The translations under genes were made by a program, and so were the position numbers. Positions 1 to 8,118 of a DNA stretch of 25,231 nt are shown in pieces. Position 1 is the stretch's first letter; each line of letters begins with the position of its first letter. The notes below the pieces were generated by a model that worked only from the letters and a program-made list of their open reading frames with translations, did no database searches and was not told the origin of the DNA. This DNA comes from Spirochaetales bacterium. GTDB lineage: Bacteria > Spirochaetota > Spirochaetia > Sphaerochaetales > Sphaerochaetaceae. The stretch is from positions 1 to 25,231 of the forward strand of contig JAQYFM010000258.1 in NCBI GenBank assembly GCA_028723145.1, in the 5' to 3' direction.

Positions 1-953
1 AATATTATTGCACTTGGTAAAAGTAATAAAAATAGATAAGAAAGTGCAGTTGATAAATAATTTAATTTCTTTTCATTATCTTTTTCAGAAGAAAGTAGAG
101 GAAAGAAAACACTACTAATTGAGCTAAAGAATATTCCATATGGAGTTTGATAAAAAATAATAGAATTTGTGATAGCACTTACTGCACCTCTTTCAAGGGT
201 AGATGCAAGATAAAATGATATATATTGGTCTACTACCATGATCAGTGAATATAAAGTTGCAGGTAAAAAAGCCTTAATCATTAGCTTAGTGTATTCACCT
301 TTTATTGGATTTTTTATTGTTACCTTTACATTGTTTTTTCTCACTACTATGTATTGGCTTAACATTTGAAGTAATGCTCCTGCTACACTTCCTATTGCCA
401 TTGAAAAATAGAATAATTTACCTGTGAAAAACTTAATTGAAACAATAACACTAAGTGTAAATATTATTGGACCAAGTCCAATAACAAAGAAGCTTTGCTT
501 TATTTGTAATACAGTTGAAAATAGTGTTGAAATTGAAATTAAAAATAAAAAAATAAGAAAAAATGGTAGTAAATTAGATGCAATTGTTATTTGATAGCTA
601 TCTGTAAAACCACTAGTTAATGATATAAAGTTTTGATTAAAAACAAAGCAAAGTATGATGAGCGGTATAAATATTATTATTTGTAATGTAAAAACTTGAC
701 TTAAGAAAAGAGAAGTATTTTTATCATCATCTTTTAACTTTGCAAAAATTGGTAAATAAGCTTGTGATAGAGCACCTTCTGCAAATAGCTTTCTTAAATT
801 ATTAGGAATGTTGTATGAAAAGTTTATTGCATCAGCAACTAATCCTGCCCCAAAAAAGGAGGATATAAATCTTGCCTTAACTATCCCCAAGATTCGGGAT
901 AGAAAGGTCAAGACCATCAATATTAAAGAGTTTTTCTCTTTACTTTGAGCCAT
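1..953 (-). CDS. murJ: MurJ lipid II flippase, partial (C-terminal part beyond the window)
   Basis: About 317 N-terminal residues of an integral membrane protein of the MurJ/MviN family, which flips the lipid-linked peptidoglycan precursor (lipid II) across the inner membrane. The frame is open from the ATG at 951-953 to the window edge. The N-terminus (MAQSKEKNSLILMVLTFLSR) and the segment LRKLFAEGALSQAYLPIF match the conserved MurJ first-helix and EGAxSQAxxP signatures. Many hydrophobic helices follow, and the segment around YSLIMVVDQYISFYLAS fits a mid-protein MurJ helix pair. The start overlaps the end of tgt by 14 bp in another frame, which suggests translational coupling; only a weak purine tract precedes the ATG. 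It is the last gene seen in the long minus-strand run. The family is clear; the C-terminal part cannot be judged. Confidence 0.93.
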   Translation of the reverse strand, partial: MAQSKEKNSLILMVLTFLSRILGIVKARFISSFFGAGLVADAINFSYNIPNNLRKLFAEGALSQAYLPIFAKLKDDDKNTSLFLSQVFTLQIIIFIPLIILCFVFNQNFISLTSGFTDSYQITIASNLLPFFLIFLFLISISTLFSTVLQIKQSFFVIGLGPIIFTLSVIVSIKFFTGKLFYFSMAIGSVAGALLQMLSQYIVVRKNNVKVTIKNPIKGEYTKLMIKAFLPATLYSLIMVVDQYISFYLASTLERGAVSAITNSIIFYQTPYGIFFSSISSVFFPLLSSEKDNEKKLNYLSTALSYLFLLLLPSAII

Positions 954-2070
954 AGAAGCGGGCCATATACTCTTTTTTAAACTCAGCAAAACGCCCTTCT
1001 CTAATGCTTTGTTTAATTCTTTCAAGGAATGTATAAAGATATGTTAGATTGTGCTCTGTTGCAAGCATTCCTCCAAACATTTCATTACATTTAATTAAAT
1101 GGTGTAAATATGCTCTTGAGTATTTTTGACAGCAAGTACAAGTACAGCCTTCCTGTAGAGGTCTTTCATCAAAACGGTGAATTGCTTTTTTCATTGTAAT
1201 AACACCATCGTCAGTGAAAATACCACCATTTCTTGCCATACGAGTTGCAAGTACACAGTCAAATAAATCAATACCGTTTTCAACACATGAAAGAATGTAG
1301 TCAGGGGAACCTATACCCATTACGTATCTAGGTTTTTCTTCTGTAATGTATTGAGCTGTATAGGAAAGAAAATCATTAAACTGCTCTTTACTCTCTCCAA
1401 CAGAAAGTCCTCCAATAGCAATACCTGGGAAATCCATATCAGAAAGTGTCAGTGCTGATTCTTTTCTTAAATCCTCATAGAAATTACCTTGTACGATACC
1501 AAATAAATTACCTTTGAATTTTTCTCCTAATTTATTTCTCTCTTCAATAGATCTTTCTGCCCATGATTTAGTTACTCTCCACGCTTCTTTTGCATTTCTG
1601 TAATCAATTCCTGGAGGTGTACAAACATCTAAGCACATAGCAATATCAGAACCAATGATAGCTTGAATATCAACTACCTTTTCAGGTGTAAATACATGCT
1701 TTGACCCATCTATGTGAGATTGGAATGTTACTCCACTATCTTTAATTTTTCTTAGTCCTGAAAGAGAAAATACTTGGAAACCACCACTGTCAGTTAAAAT
1801 ATTATGATTCCAGTTAGAAAAATTATGTAATCCTCCAAATTTTTCAAGAACCTCTGTTCCTGGTCTTAAATAGAGATGGTAGGTATTACCTAAGATAATT
1901 TTGTACCCAATTTCATCCACTTTATCGTGATAAATACCTTTTACAGTACCATTTGTACCAACAGGCATAAATGCAGGAGTTTCAACTCTTCCATGTGGAA
2001 GGTCGATGTAACCAATACGGGCTTTTGTTTCTTTATCCTGCAATACCTTAGTATATATTTGTTTAGCCAC
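940..2070 (-). CDS. tgt: tRNA-guanine transglycosylase
   Basis: Cytoplasmic enzyme that swaps guanine-34 for preQ1 in GUN-anticodon tRNAs, the entry step of queuosine modification. With the GTG start at 2068-2070 the protein is 376 residues. Visible hallmarks are TDSGGFQVFSL (Asp94), GGLSVGE (220-226), FDCVLATRMAR with the nucleophile Asp271, and the zinc site C309-x-C311-x2-C314-x25-H340. An in-frame ATG eight codons upstream (2094) would give 384 residues, but GGAGG lies five bases before the GTG and the ATG has no such site, so the GTG is preferred. With this start the gene overlaps the end of the LptG-like gene by only 8 bp. Its end overlaps murJ. QueA, which acts next in the pathway, is encoded about 22 kb away and is interrupted. 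Confidence 0.97.
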   Translation of the reverse strand: MAKQIYTKVLQDKETKARIGYIDLPHGRVETPAFMPVGTNGTVKGIYHDKVDEIGYKIILGNTYHLYLRPGTEVLEKFGGLHNFSNWNHNILTDSGGFQVFSLSGLRKIKDSGVTFQSHIDGSKHVFTPEKVVDIQAIIGSDIAMCLDVCTPPGIDYRNAKEAWRVTKSWAERSIEERNKLGEKFKGNLFGIVQGNFYEDLRKESALTLSDMDFPGIAIGGLSVGESKEQFNDFLSYTAQYITEEKPRYVMGIGSPDYILSCVENGIDLFDCVLATRMARNGGIFTDDGVITMKKAIHRFDERPLQEGCTCTCCQKYSRAYLHHLIKCNEMFGGMLATEHNLTYLYTFLERIKQSIREGRFAEFKKEYMARFYGSK

Positions 2071-3145
2071 TCTTTCCTCCGATAGATCTAACAATTAATG
2101 AAAGTACAGTTACTATTACGATTGGTAGGACAACTGACATATACGGTTCAGTTACTCCCTGTGATGATGATATTGTGAATACCATCTGACTAACGTAATA
2201 GACAACAGCTGTACATAGGCTTTGTATAATACTAAATAAAAATACGTTCTTTTTAAATCGGTAATTCATTGAAACAGAGATAACAATAAGTATCAAGATA
2301 GAAAATGGAGAAAAAATTCTACCATAAAAGTCTGTTGCAGCACTGTAATAGGTATCCCTATCAAGAGTTTTTATTCTCCTTAGATAGTTTATTGCATCTA
2401 CTCTTTCCATTGTTGTTACATCATTTGATGCATTTTTAAATAGTCTTGGTTCAAGAGTAAAATCAGTAATTGGATAACTATTTTCAAAAGAGGTAATTAG
2501 TCTTTCCCCTTCTCTTTGATAAACCCTAGCATTTTGGAATATCCAATAACCTTCACTAGAGTATTTTGCACTATCAGCACTAACTCTTAAATCAATTCCA
2601 TCTCTACTGTTTTTTATTAGTGTTACACTATAAATAGTGCTATTTTGTTCACTAAATCGTGAAGCATGTATAACATAATCTGAATCTAAATCTGTAAGAG
2701 TAATATTTCTACTATCGCTAGTTCCTGATAGACCAAATAACTCATCTGATAACTTTGCATGCTCAAGCTTTGCATCAATCATAATTGTCTCAGAGAAATA
2801 AAAAAAGATTAATGTAACTATTACACCAAGAGTAATTATTTTAGAAGCAATTTTAAAATAGCTAAGTCCTGTGTTGTAGAGCATTATTAATTCGTTATTT
2901 GCTTGAAGCTGAGAAAGAAAAAAAGTAGTTGCAAATAAAAAGGAGACCGATGCAACCATCATTAAGTATTCTGGAAGTCCAAGAATTGATAGCTTTATTA
3001 TGTCTTTAATATTGGTACTTGAGGTTACAATTTTATTCATTGAGCTAAATAGCTCTACAGCAAGTACTAGTAGTACACATACTAAGAGAGTAATAATAGC
3101 AGTTTTTAATATTGATGATGTTATATATCTCGTTACTATTTTCAT
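2063..3145 (-). CDS. lptG: LptG-like permease (YjgP/YjgQ family)
   Basis: 360-residue inner-membrane protein of the LptF/LptG (YjgP/YjgQ) family, which with the ATPase LptB extracts lipopolysaccharide or a related lipid from the inner membrane. It has the family layout: three N-terminal membrane helices (about 12-33, 52-78, 95-118), a periplasmic beta-rich domain (about 119-265) and three C-terminal helices. The family segment ANNELIMLYNTGLSYFKI, equivalent to the coupling-helix region, follows helix 2. It starts 2 bp after the neighbouring permease gene ends, behind an AAGAGAAAG ribosome binding site. I call it LptG because it is the second of the pair, as in E. coli. The substrate is uncertain, because several spirochaetes lack LPS yet keep such genes. 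The F/G assignment is by order only. Confidence 0.85.
   Translation of the reverse strand: MKIVTRYITSSILKTAIITLLVCVLLVLAVELFSSMNKIVTSSTNIKDIIKLSILGLPEYLMMVASVSFLFATTFFLSQLQANNELIMLYNTGLSYFKIASKIITLGVIVTLIFFYFSETIMIDAKLEHAKLSDELFGLSGTSDSRNITLTDLDSDYVIHASRFSEQNSTIYSVTLIKNSRDGIDLRVSADSAKYSSEGYWIFQNARVYQREGERLITSFENSYPITDFTLEPRLFKNASNDVTTMERVDAINYLRRIKTLDRDTYYSAATDFYGRIFSPFSILILIVISVSMNYRFKKNVFLFSIIQSLCTAVVYYVSQMVFTISSSQGVTEPYMSVVLPIVIVTVLSLIVRSIGGKSG
2071..2081 (-). promoter_or_regulatory. Ribosome binding site that fixes the tgt start
   Basis: On the minus strand the sequence reads GGAGGAAAGAGTG: a strong Shine-Dalgarno core with a five-base spacer to a GTG codon. The site lies inside the last codons (Ile-Gly-Gly-Lys-Ser) of the upstream permease gene, so tgt translation is probably coupled to it. 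It argues against the longer ATG-initiated reading that begins at 2094. Confidence 0.8.
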
Positions 3146-3147
3146 TT

Positions 3148-4416
3148 TTACTTTCTCTTTAATAATAATAGAACACCACCAAGTAATAGCATTATACCAT
3201 CACATATCCACATTAAATAGCTACTACTAAATGTTACATCAAATATCTTTAGCTGTGAGAAAAATAAAATATACCAATATAAGACTGCAACAAGTAAGGA
3301 TAATCCGAAGCCAAAAAGCCTTCCATATTTTATCTTAATAAAGCTTAGTGGGAAGGTTACTACTGTTAGGCAAAAGCAGGCAAATGATAGTACATATTTT
3401 TTATGCCACTCAGCTGTGTAGTATTGATAATAAAAACCAATTGGTTCTTTATCTCCATAGATATCAAGCTCTGTAAGTTTTGATTCAATATTTCTTTTTA
3501 CTTGAAGATAGTTTTCATAGCTATCAACATCACTAAGGTTTGATGCAATACTAGTTAAGATTTCACTTCTGTTATTGTGAAAGCGTTCTCTGCTTTCTAT
3601 TAAATCTTCTTTTGACTCATTAATTAACACAGCTAAATCTTTATTTGATAAATTAGAAGGACTATCTTGAGTAAGGGCTGGTATTTGATCTGAGAAATTT
3701 AAAAATAAAGTTGTATTTTCACTTGTTGCTAAAGACCATGAAGAGATATCTTTTTCGCTTAATAGAAGTTTGGTATCATTTAAATCAAGCTTATAAATAT
3801 ATCTATCTAAATCAATTAGCTCTAAAGTGCCTGATGAAGCACTAATTGTTTGTTCAGGATTTGCACTATTATTAAATAATAAAATATCATTAATTTTATT
3901 ACCTTCTACCTCTTTATTTACAAGAACAATATCACCAACGGTATTTGTTCCATTTTCCTTAAGTTCAAAGGTTGGAAGCTCTCTCATAATATTATTAAGT
4001 AAACTTTTATATACCTTTTGACTTTGAGGCATTAAGTAATCAGAGATATAAAAGGTTAATAAGGTTAAGACTAAAGAAAGTATAATCAATACCTTATAAA
4101 CTTTCTTCATAGGTATCCCTAAACTTCTAAGAGCTAGTAATTCGTTATTAGCTCCTAAGTCACCTAATACCATGCTAGAAGCAGAGAGAGTTGCAAAAGG
4201 TATTACATATTGTAAAAATTGTGGGATAGCACACATTACAAGCTGAAGCATCATAAAGATATCAACATTCTTCAGCATTACTTTTTTTACTAGTAGTAAA
4301 ATTTGGTTAACAAAAAAAATAAAGAAGAAAAAGATAAATGAAACTATAAAGTTTAGAAGAAATTCCCTAAGAACATGATAGTTTAATATAGTATATCTTT
4401 CTCTTCTTAATAGCAT
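3148..4416 (-). CDS. lptF: LptF-like permease (YjgP/YjgQ family)
   Basis: 422-residue inner-membrane protein, paralogous to the next gene and of the same LptF/LptG lipid-export family. Helices are predicted near 17-43, 55-85 and 105-125, then after a large periplasmic region near 343-362, 368-391 and 400-422. The segment LGANNELLALRSLGI matches the coupling-helix motif. It is longer than E. coli LptF (about 366). The extra length is in the periplasmic domain, where roughly residues 255-325 are Glu/Lys/Ser/Asn-rich and look helical or coiled-coil. The ATG follows the dut stop codon with no gap, and its ribosome binding site (GGAG, five bases before ATG) lies within the end of dut. LptB, LptC, LptA and LptD are not encoded in this window. 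Confidence 0.86.
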   Translation of the reverse strand: MLLRRERYTILNYHVLREFLLNFIVSFIFFFFIFFVNQILLLVKKVMLKNVDIFMMLQLVMCAIPQFLQYVIPFATLSASSMVLGDLGANNELLALRSLGIPMKKVYKVLIILSLVLTLLTFYISDYLMPQSQKVYKSLLNNIMRELPTFELKENGTNTVGDIVLVNKEVEGNKINDILLFNNSANPEQTISASSGTLELIDLDRYIYKLDLNDTKLLLSEKDISSWSLATSENTTLFLNFSDQIPALTQDSPSNLSNKDLAVLINESKEDLIESRERFHNNRSEILTSIASNLSDVDSYENYLQVKRNIESKLTELDIYGDKEPIGFYYQYYTAEWHKKYVLSFACFCLTVVTFPLSFIKIKYGRLFGFGLSLLVAVLYWYILFFSQLKIFDVTFSSSYLMWICDGIMLLLGGVLLLLKRK

Positions 4417-4854
4417 TTATACTCCAGTGGAGCCAAAACCTCCACATCCACGTTCAGTTTCATCCAAAGTAGAAACTACATTATAAACTGCACTCTCACA
4501 TTTTGCAAAGACTAGCTGAGCAATCCTATCATGATGTTTGACTGTAAAAGGAACATCAGAGTGGTTAATTAAAATTATACCAACTTCTCCTCTATAGTCT
4601 GAATCAATTGTGCCTGGAGTGTTTAAAACAGTAATACAATTTTTTAATGCAAGTCCAGATCTTGGTCTTACCTGTACTTCATAACCATTAGGAATAGCCA
4701 TTTTTATTCCAGTTGGAATTAATGCACTTTTACCTGGATTAATAACTATTTCTCCATCTGGTAGATAAGCATAGCAATCTGCACCTGCACTTTGCTTACT
4801 TTGATATGAGGGAGCCTTAGCTCCCTCCTTTAAAACAATGCTTATTTCTTGCAT
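4417..4854 (-). CDS. dut: dUTP diphosphatase (dUTPase)
   Basis: Trimeric dUTPase of 145 residues. It hydrolyses dUTP to dUMP and pyrophosphate, keeping uracil out of DNA and supplying dUMP for thymidylate synthesis. All five family motifs are present in order: SAGADCYA (22-29), RPRSGLALK (63-71), NTPGTIDSDYRGEVG (78-92, with catalytic Asp84 and substrate-binding Tyr87), DRIAQLVF (109-116), and the C-terminal P-loop-like arm RGCGGFGSTGV (135-145). The start overlaps the end of pnp by 13 bp and has AGAGG upstream, which suggests coupled translation. A perfect 8-bp GC-rich hairpin lies within codons 10-16. tmk, also in dTTP supply, is elsewhere in the window and on the other strand. Confidence 0.97.
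   Translation of the reverse strand: MQEISIVLKEGAKAPSYQSKQSAGADCYAYLPDGEIVINPGKSALIPTGIKMAIPNGYEVQVRPRSGLALKNCITVLNTPGTIDSDYRGEVGIILINHSDVPFTVKHHDRIAQLVFAKCESAVYNVVSTLDETERGCGGFGSTGV
4808..4827 (-). repeat. Perfect GC-rich stem-loop inside the 5' end of dut
   Basis: The sequence GAGGGAGC-CTTA-GCTCCCTC is a perfect 8-bp inverted repeat with a four-base loop, in an otherwise AT-rich region. It covers dut codons 10-16. In the mRNA the left arm contains GGAGGGAG, a Shine-Dalgarno-like run with no start codon behind it, paired with the right arm. No U-tract follows, so it does not look like a terminator. It may be a processing or stability element, or simply chance in coding DNA. Confidence 0.45.
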
Positions 4855-6968
4855 TCCTCTGTTTCCTCTTTTGGGAGGGCATCGACATAAGAAAGATTTA
4901 AGCGATCCATTCTGTCAATCTCAATAAGCTTTACATCTACTTCCTGACCAACCTTAAGGACATCAGAAACCTGCTTAACTCTTGTTTTTGCAAGCTTTGA
5001 GATGTGGCAAAGACCTTCTTTACCTGGAAGAATTTCAATAAATGCACCAAAGTCTACAATTCTCTTTACTGTACCATGGTAGATTTTACCTACTTCAGGC
5101 TTTTCGATGATAGATAAAATTAAGCGCTTAGCTTCCTGTGCAGATGCATTATTCTTTCCATAAATCATTACTGTTCCATCATCATCAATGTTGATTTCAG
5201 CACCGGCTTTCTGAGCAATTGCTTTTATTGTCTTTCCACCAGTACCAATTACAGCACCAATCATTTCTTCAGGAACCTTGACAGAAAGAATCTTAGGAGC
5301 ATACTCACTAATTTCAGCTCTTGGAGCAGGAAGAGTGGATGTCATAATGCCAAGAATATGCATTCTACCTTCCTTAGCCTGGTTAAGAGCTTTGCTCATG
5401 ATTTCAGGTGTTACACCTGCAATCTTAATATCCATTTGGAAAGCTGTGATACCTTTACTTGTACCTGCAACCTTAAAGTCCATATCACCAAGGTGGTCTT
5501 CTTCACCAAGAATATCTGAAAGAATTACATATCTTGAGTAGTCAGCACCCTCTGTAATAAGACCCATTGCAATACCTGCAACTGGAGCTGAGATTGGAAC
5601 ACCTGCATCCATTAGTGATAGACAACCACCACAAACAGATGCCATAGAAGATGAACCATTTGATTCCATAATTTCAGATACAACTCTGATTGTATATGGG
5701 AACTGATCTTTCTTTGGTACTACTGCTTCGAGAGCTCTCTGAGCGAGGTGACCATGACCAATTTCTCTTCTACCTGTTGTAAGTCTACCACACTCACCTA
5801 CTGAATATGGAGGGAAGTTGTAGTGGAGCATGAAGTTAGAGAAGCTCTTATCACCATCGATTGTATCGAACATTTGCTCATCTTGAGCTGTTCCAAGTGT
5901 TGTTACTGCAAGAGACTGTGTTTCACCACGTGTAAAGAGTGCACTACCATGTGTGCAAGGAAGAACACCTACTTCACATGTAATAGGTCTAATTTCTGTA
6001 ACTTTTCTTCCATCAGTTCTAACACCATCATCGAGAATTGAAGCTCTAAGAATATTATATTCAAGCTCATCAAACATAGCAGCAAGCTGTGCTGGGCGCT
6101 TTTCATCTTCACTAATTAATGTAGCAAAGTGCTCTTTAACCTTGTTGTGTGCTTCCTCAAGTGCAGCATAGCGGTTCATCTTACCCTTAACAAATGATGC
6201 TTCCTTCTCAAGTGGATAAGCAAACTCTTTAACCTCTTCAAGCCATGAAAGATCTTGAGTTACATCCATTAAAGCAAGCTTTTCTTTACCACAAAGCTCT
6301 CTCATCTTTGTCTGAGCTTCACAAATTTGTGTAATAACAGGCTGTGCTGCAGCGATAGCATCGAGCATATTCTGCTCACTTACTTCTTTTGCACCACCTT
6401 CAACCATTGTAATACCATCGTGGGTACCTGCAACAACGATATCAAGTTTTGCCTGTGGAATCTGCTGGAATGTTGGGTTAATTACATATTCATCGCCAAT
6501 TAAAGCAACTCTTACTGCTGCAATAGGTCCATAGAATGGAATATCTGAAATAGTAACAGCACATGATGCTGCGTTTATTGCAACAATATCTGGTGTATTG
6601 ATCATATCACATGAAACAACTGTTGGTACAATCTGAATTTCACGTCCAAATGCTTTATCAAAAAGTGGTCTCATTGGGCGATCGATAAGACGTGATACAA
6701 GGATTTCTTTATCCTTTGGTTTGCCCTCTCTCTTTAAAAATCCACCTGGGATCTTTCCTGCTGCATAATATTTTTCATTGTACTCGACACTAACAGGAAC
6801 GTAGTCGATTGGTTCTGATGGCTGTTCACCACAGCAAACTGTTGCGATAACAGCGCTTCCTTTATAATGTGCATAAACTGCACCACTCGCTTGTTTAGCG
6901 ATTTTACCTGTCTCAAAGACAAGTTCACCGTCTCCGATTTTAACGGAAACAGAAGTTACATTACTCAT
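4842..6968 (-). CDS. pnp: Polyribonucleotide nucleotidyltransferase (PNPase)
   Basis: 708-residue 3'-5' phosphorolytic exoribonuclease, a trimer involved in mRNA decay. The order is RNase PH domain 1 (start to about 220, with the conserved GGFLKREGKPKDKEILVSRL segment), an alpha-helical linker, RNase PH domain 2 with phosphate-site and catalytic features (TGRREIGHGHLAQRAL, ESNGSSSMASVCGG, EEDHLGDMDFKVAGT), a KH domain with GTGG at 575-578, and an S1 domain at about 627-696. The length and full domain set are normal. The ATG follows an AAGGGAA ribosome binding site. The gene lies downstream of rpsO, separated by 85 bp holding a strong stem-loop, the same arrangement as the PNPase-autoregulated rpsO-pnp region of E. 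coli. It overlaps dut by 13 bp. Confidence 0.98.
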   Translation of the reverse strand: MSNVTSVSVKIGDGELVFETGKIAKQASGAVYAHYKGSAVIATVCCGEQPSEPIDYVPVSVEYNEKYYAAGKIPGGFLKREGKPKDKEILVSRLIDRPMRPLFDKAFGREIQIVPTVVSCDMINTPDIVAINAASCAVTISDIPFYGPIAAVRVALIGDEYVINPTFQQIPQAKLDIVVAGTHDGITMVEGGAKEVSEQNMLDAIAAAQPVITQICEAQTKMRELCGKEKLALMDVTQDLSWLEEVKEFAYPLEKEASFVKGKMNRYAALEEAHNKVKEHFATLISEDEKRPAQLAAMFDELEYNILRASILDDGVRTDGRKVTEIRPITCEVGVLPCTHGSALFTRGETQSLAVTTLGTAQDEQMFDTIDGDKSFSNFMLHYNFPPYSVGECGRLTTGRREIGHGHLAQRALEAVVPKKDQFPYTIRVVSEIMESNGSSSMASVCGGCLSLMDAGVPISAPVAGIAMGLITEGADYSRYVILSDILGEEDHLGDMDFKVAGTSKGITAFQMDIKIAGVTPEIMSKALNQAKEGRMHILGIMTSTLPAPRAEISEYAPKILSVKVPEEMIGAVIGTGGKTIKAIAQKAGAEINIDDDGTVMIYGKNNASAQEAKRLILSIIEKPEVGKIYHGTVKRIVDFGAFIEILPGKEGLCHISKLAKTRVKQVSDVLKVGQEVDVKLIEIDRMDRLNLSYVDALPKEETEECKK

Positions 6969-7013
6969 AAAAATTCCCTTATTCGTTCTTTTTTTGTTCT
7001 TTATAATACAGAT

Positions 7014-7040
7014 AAAGCCTAGCCTGTTCGGCTAAGCTTT
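7014..7040 (-). promoter_or_regulatory. Stem-loop between rpsO and pnp (probable RNA processing or regulatory site)
   Basis: On the minus strand AAAGCTTAGCC, loop GAACA, GGCTAGGCTTT forms an 11-bp stem with one G-U pair. It lies 13 bp after the rpsO stop and 45 bp before the pnp start. The bases after the hairpin (ATCTGTATTATAAAG) hold no U-tract, so efficient intrinsic termination is unlikely in the pnp direction. In E. coli the rpsO-pnp spacer carries a terminator and an RNase III-cleaved hairpin through which PNPase controls its own synthesis. A similar role here is inference from position and structure. Confidence 0.6.
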
Positions 7041-7053
7041 AAATAATATTTTT

Positions 7054-7320
7054 TTACTTTCTGAGACCGAGCTTTGCAATTAAATCTCTGTACTCGTTGA
7101 TGTTTCTGTTCTTAATGTACTTGAGAAGTCTTCTTCTCTGACCAACAAGCTTTAAGAGACCGCGCTTACCAGCATGATCTTTTGGATTAGCTTTGAAGTG
7201 ATTCTGTAAATCGTTGATTCTAGCTGTAAGAAGAGCAACCTGTACTGCTGAATCACCTGTGTTGGCTGTGTTGCCACCAAACTTAGAAACAATTTCTGCT
7301 TTCTGTTCTTTTGATACCAT
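7054..7320 (-). CDS. rpsO: 30S ribosomal protein S15
   Basis: 88-residue S15, which binds 16S rRNA at the central-domain three-way junction and nucleates assembly of the 30S platform. The sequence shows the family features: GDSAVQVALLTARINDLQNH, the basic HAGKRGLLKLVGQRRRLLKY segment and the C-terminal YRDLIAKLGLRK. The length is typical (about 89). It starts just after ribF ends; AAGGAG overlaps the last ribF codons, with a rather long 11-base spacer to the ATG. I could not identify a separate promoter. S15 often represses its own translation, but no clear S15-like leader structure is visible here. Confidence 0.98.
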   Translation of the reverse strand: MVSKEQKAEIVSKFGGNTANTGDSAVQVALLTARINDLQNHFKANPKDHAGKRGLLKLVGQRRRLLKYIKNRNINEYRDLIAKLGLRK

Positions 7321-7326
7321 TTTTGT

Positions 7327-8118
7327 TTATAACTCCTTAGTTATTATGCTTAATGATTCAACATCTTTTTCATTTTTATCAATCATTAGCTTAGACTCAT
7401 CAATTGTTACCTTACAAGCAATGCTATTTCCACTTTTTAGTTTTAATAGTGCTTTATAAGTTCCAAAAGGAGGCAAAACTTGATTAATAGAAGATGTTGC
7501 AAATGTAAGACTTTTATTATCAATAATAGCTTTTTCAACTAAATCAATAACATAAGGCCTACCAGAAAGACGCTTAACACCGTCAAGGTCTCCCTTTTGA
7601 ATCATTTGTCTTAACAATGTGGAGGAAATTCGAACTTGGTCATCCATGATGGTTTCACGAATGAAGACATCCACACTATTACCTGTGGATTCAAACTCCT
7701 TTTCCAACTCTTTAGCCGTTACCTGGGAATTAGGAGTACCGCATTTGAAGTCCTCACCGACTACGACTGCTTTTACACGGCACATAGTACATAGCAAGCG
7801 AATGAACTCATTACCACTTATCTTACTTATTTCTTCACAAAAGTCAATAAGGGTAAAGTAATTAATACCAAAAGATGAGATATATTCTTCTCTTAGTCTT
7901 AAGGTATCAACAAACATTTGCCCTTTTATCTTTGGATTTTGTGAAAAAGTTATTACCATTGTTTTTGTTCCAGGGTGTGTAAGAGCATATTCTTTTACTT
8001 TATTAAATATATCTTCATGCCCTCTATGAACCCCATCAAAAACACCAATTGTAAGTGCTATTGGAACATCTTTAAGGATTTTTGAGTTAACTAAAGCGAA
8101 AAAATCATGTATTTCCAC
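7327..8118 (-). CDS. ribF: RibF-family FAD synthetase with a degenerate riboflavin-kinase domain
   Basis: 263 residues, shorter than the usual 300-320 for bifunctional RibF. The N-terminal FMN adenylyltransferase half is intact: GVFDGVHRGH (25-34, the nucleotidyltransferase HxGH-type motif), VVGEDFKCG and the ISSTLLR segment. The C-terminal region (about 185-263) sits where the riboflavin kinase domain should be and keeps the GRPY entry and LPPFGTYKALL strand. However, the canonical PTAN metal/ATP motif reads ATSS, and the later part with the catalytic glutamate appears missing. The protein can therefore confidently be called an FAD synthetase, while FMN synthesis from riboflavin by this protein is doubtful. 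It overlaps truB by 14 bp and is followed by rpsO. Confidence 0.9.
   Translation of the reverse strand: MEIHDFFALVNSKILKDVPIALTIGVFDGVHRGHEDIFNKVKEYALTHPGTKTMVITFSQNPKIKGQMFVDTLRLREEYISSFGINYFTLIDFCEEISKISGNEFIRLLCTMCRVKAVVVGEDFKCGTPNSQVTAKELEKEFESTGNSVDVFIRETIMDDQVRISSTLLRQMIQKGDLDGVKRLSGRPYVIDLVEKAIIDNKSLTFATSSINQVLPPFGTYKALLKLKSGNSIACKVTIDESKLMIDKNEKDVESLSIITKEL

Noticed and set aside
881..902. Inverted repeat CTATCCC/GGGATAG near the start of murJ
   Set aside because: It lies in codons for the conserved FLSRILGI segment, has no U-tract, and is only 7 bp, so chance in constrained coding sequence is enough.
940..2094. Longer tgt reading starting at an ATG at 2094
   Set aside because: A GTG eight codons in has GGAGG at ideal spacing, and the longer form would deepen the overlap with the upstream gene without a ribosome binding site.
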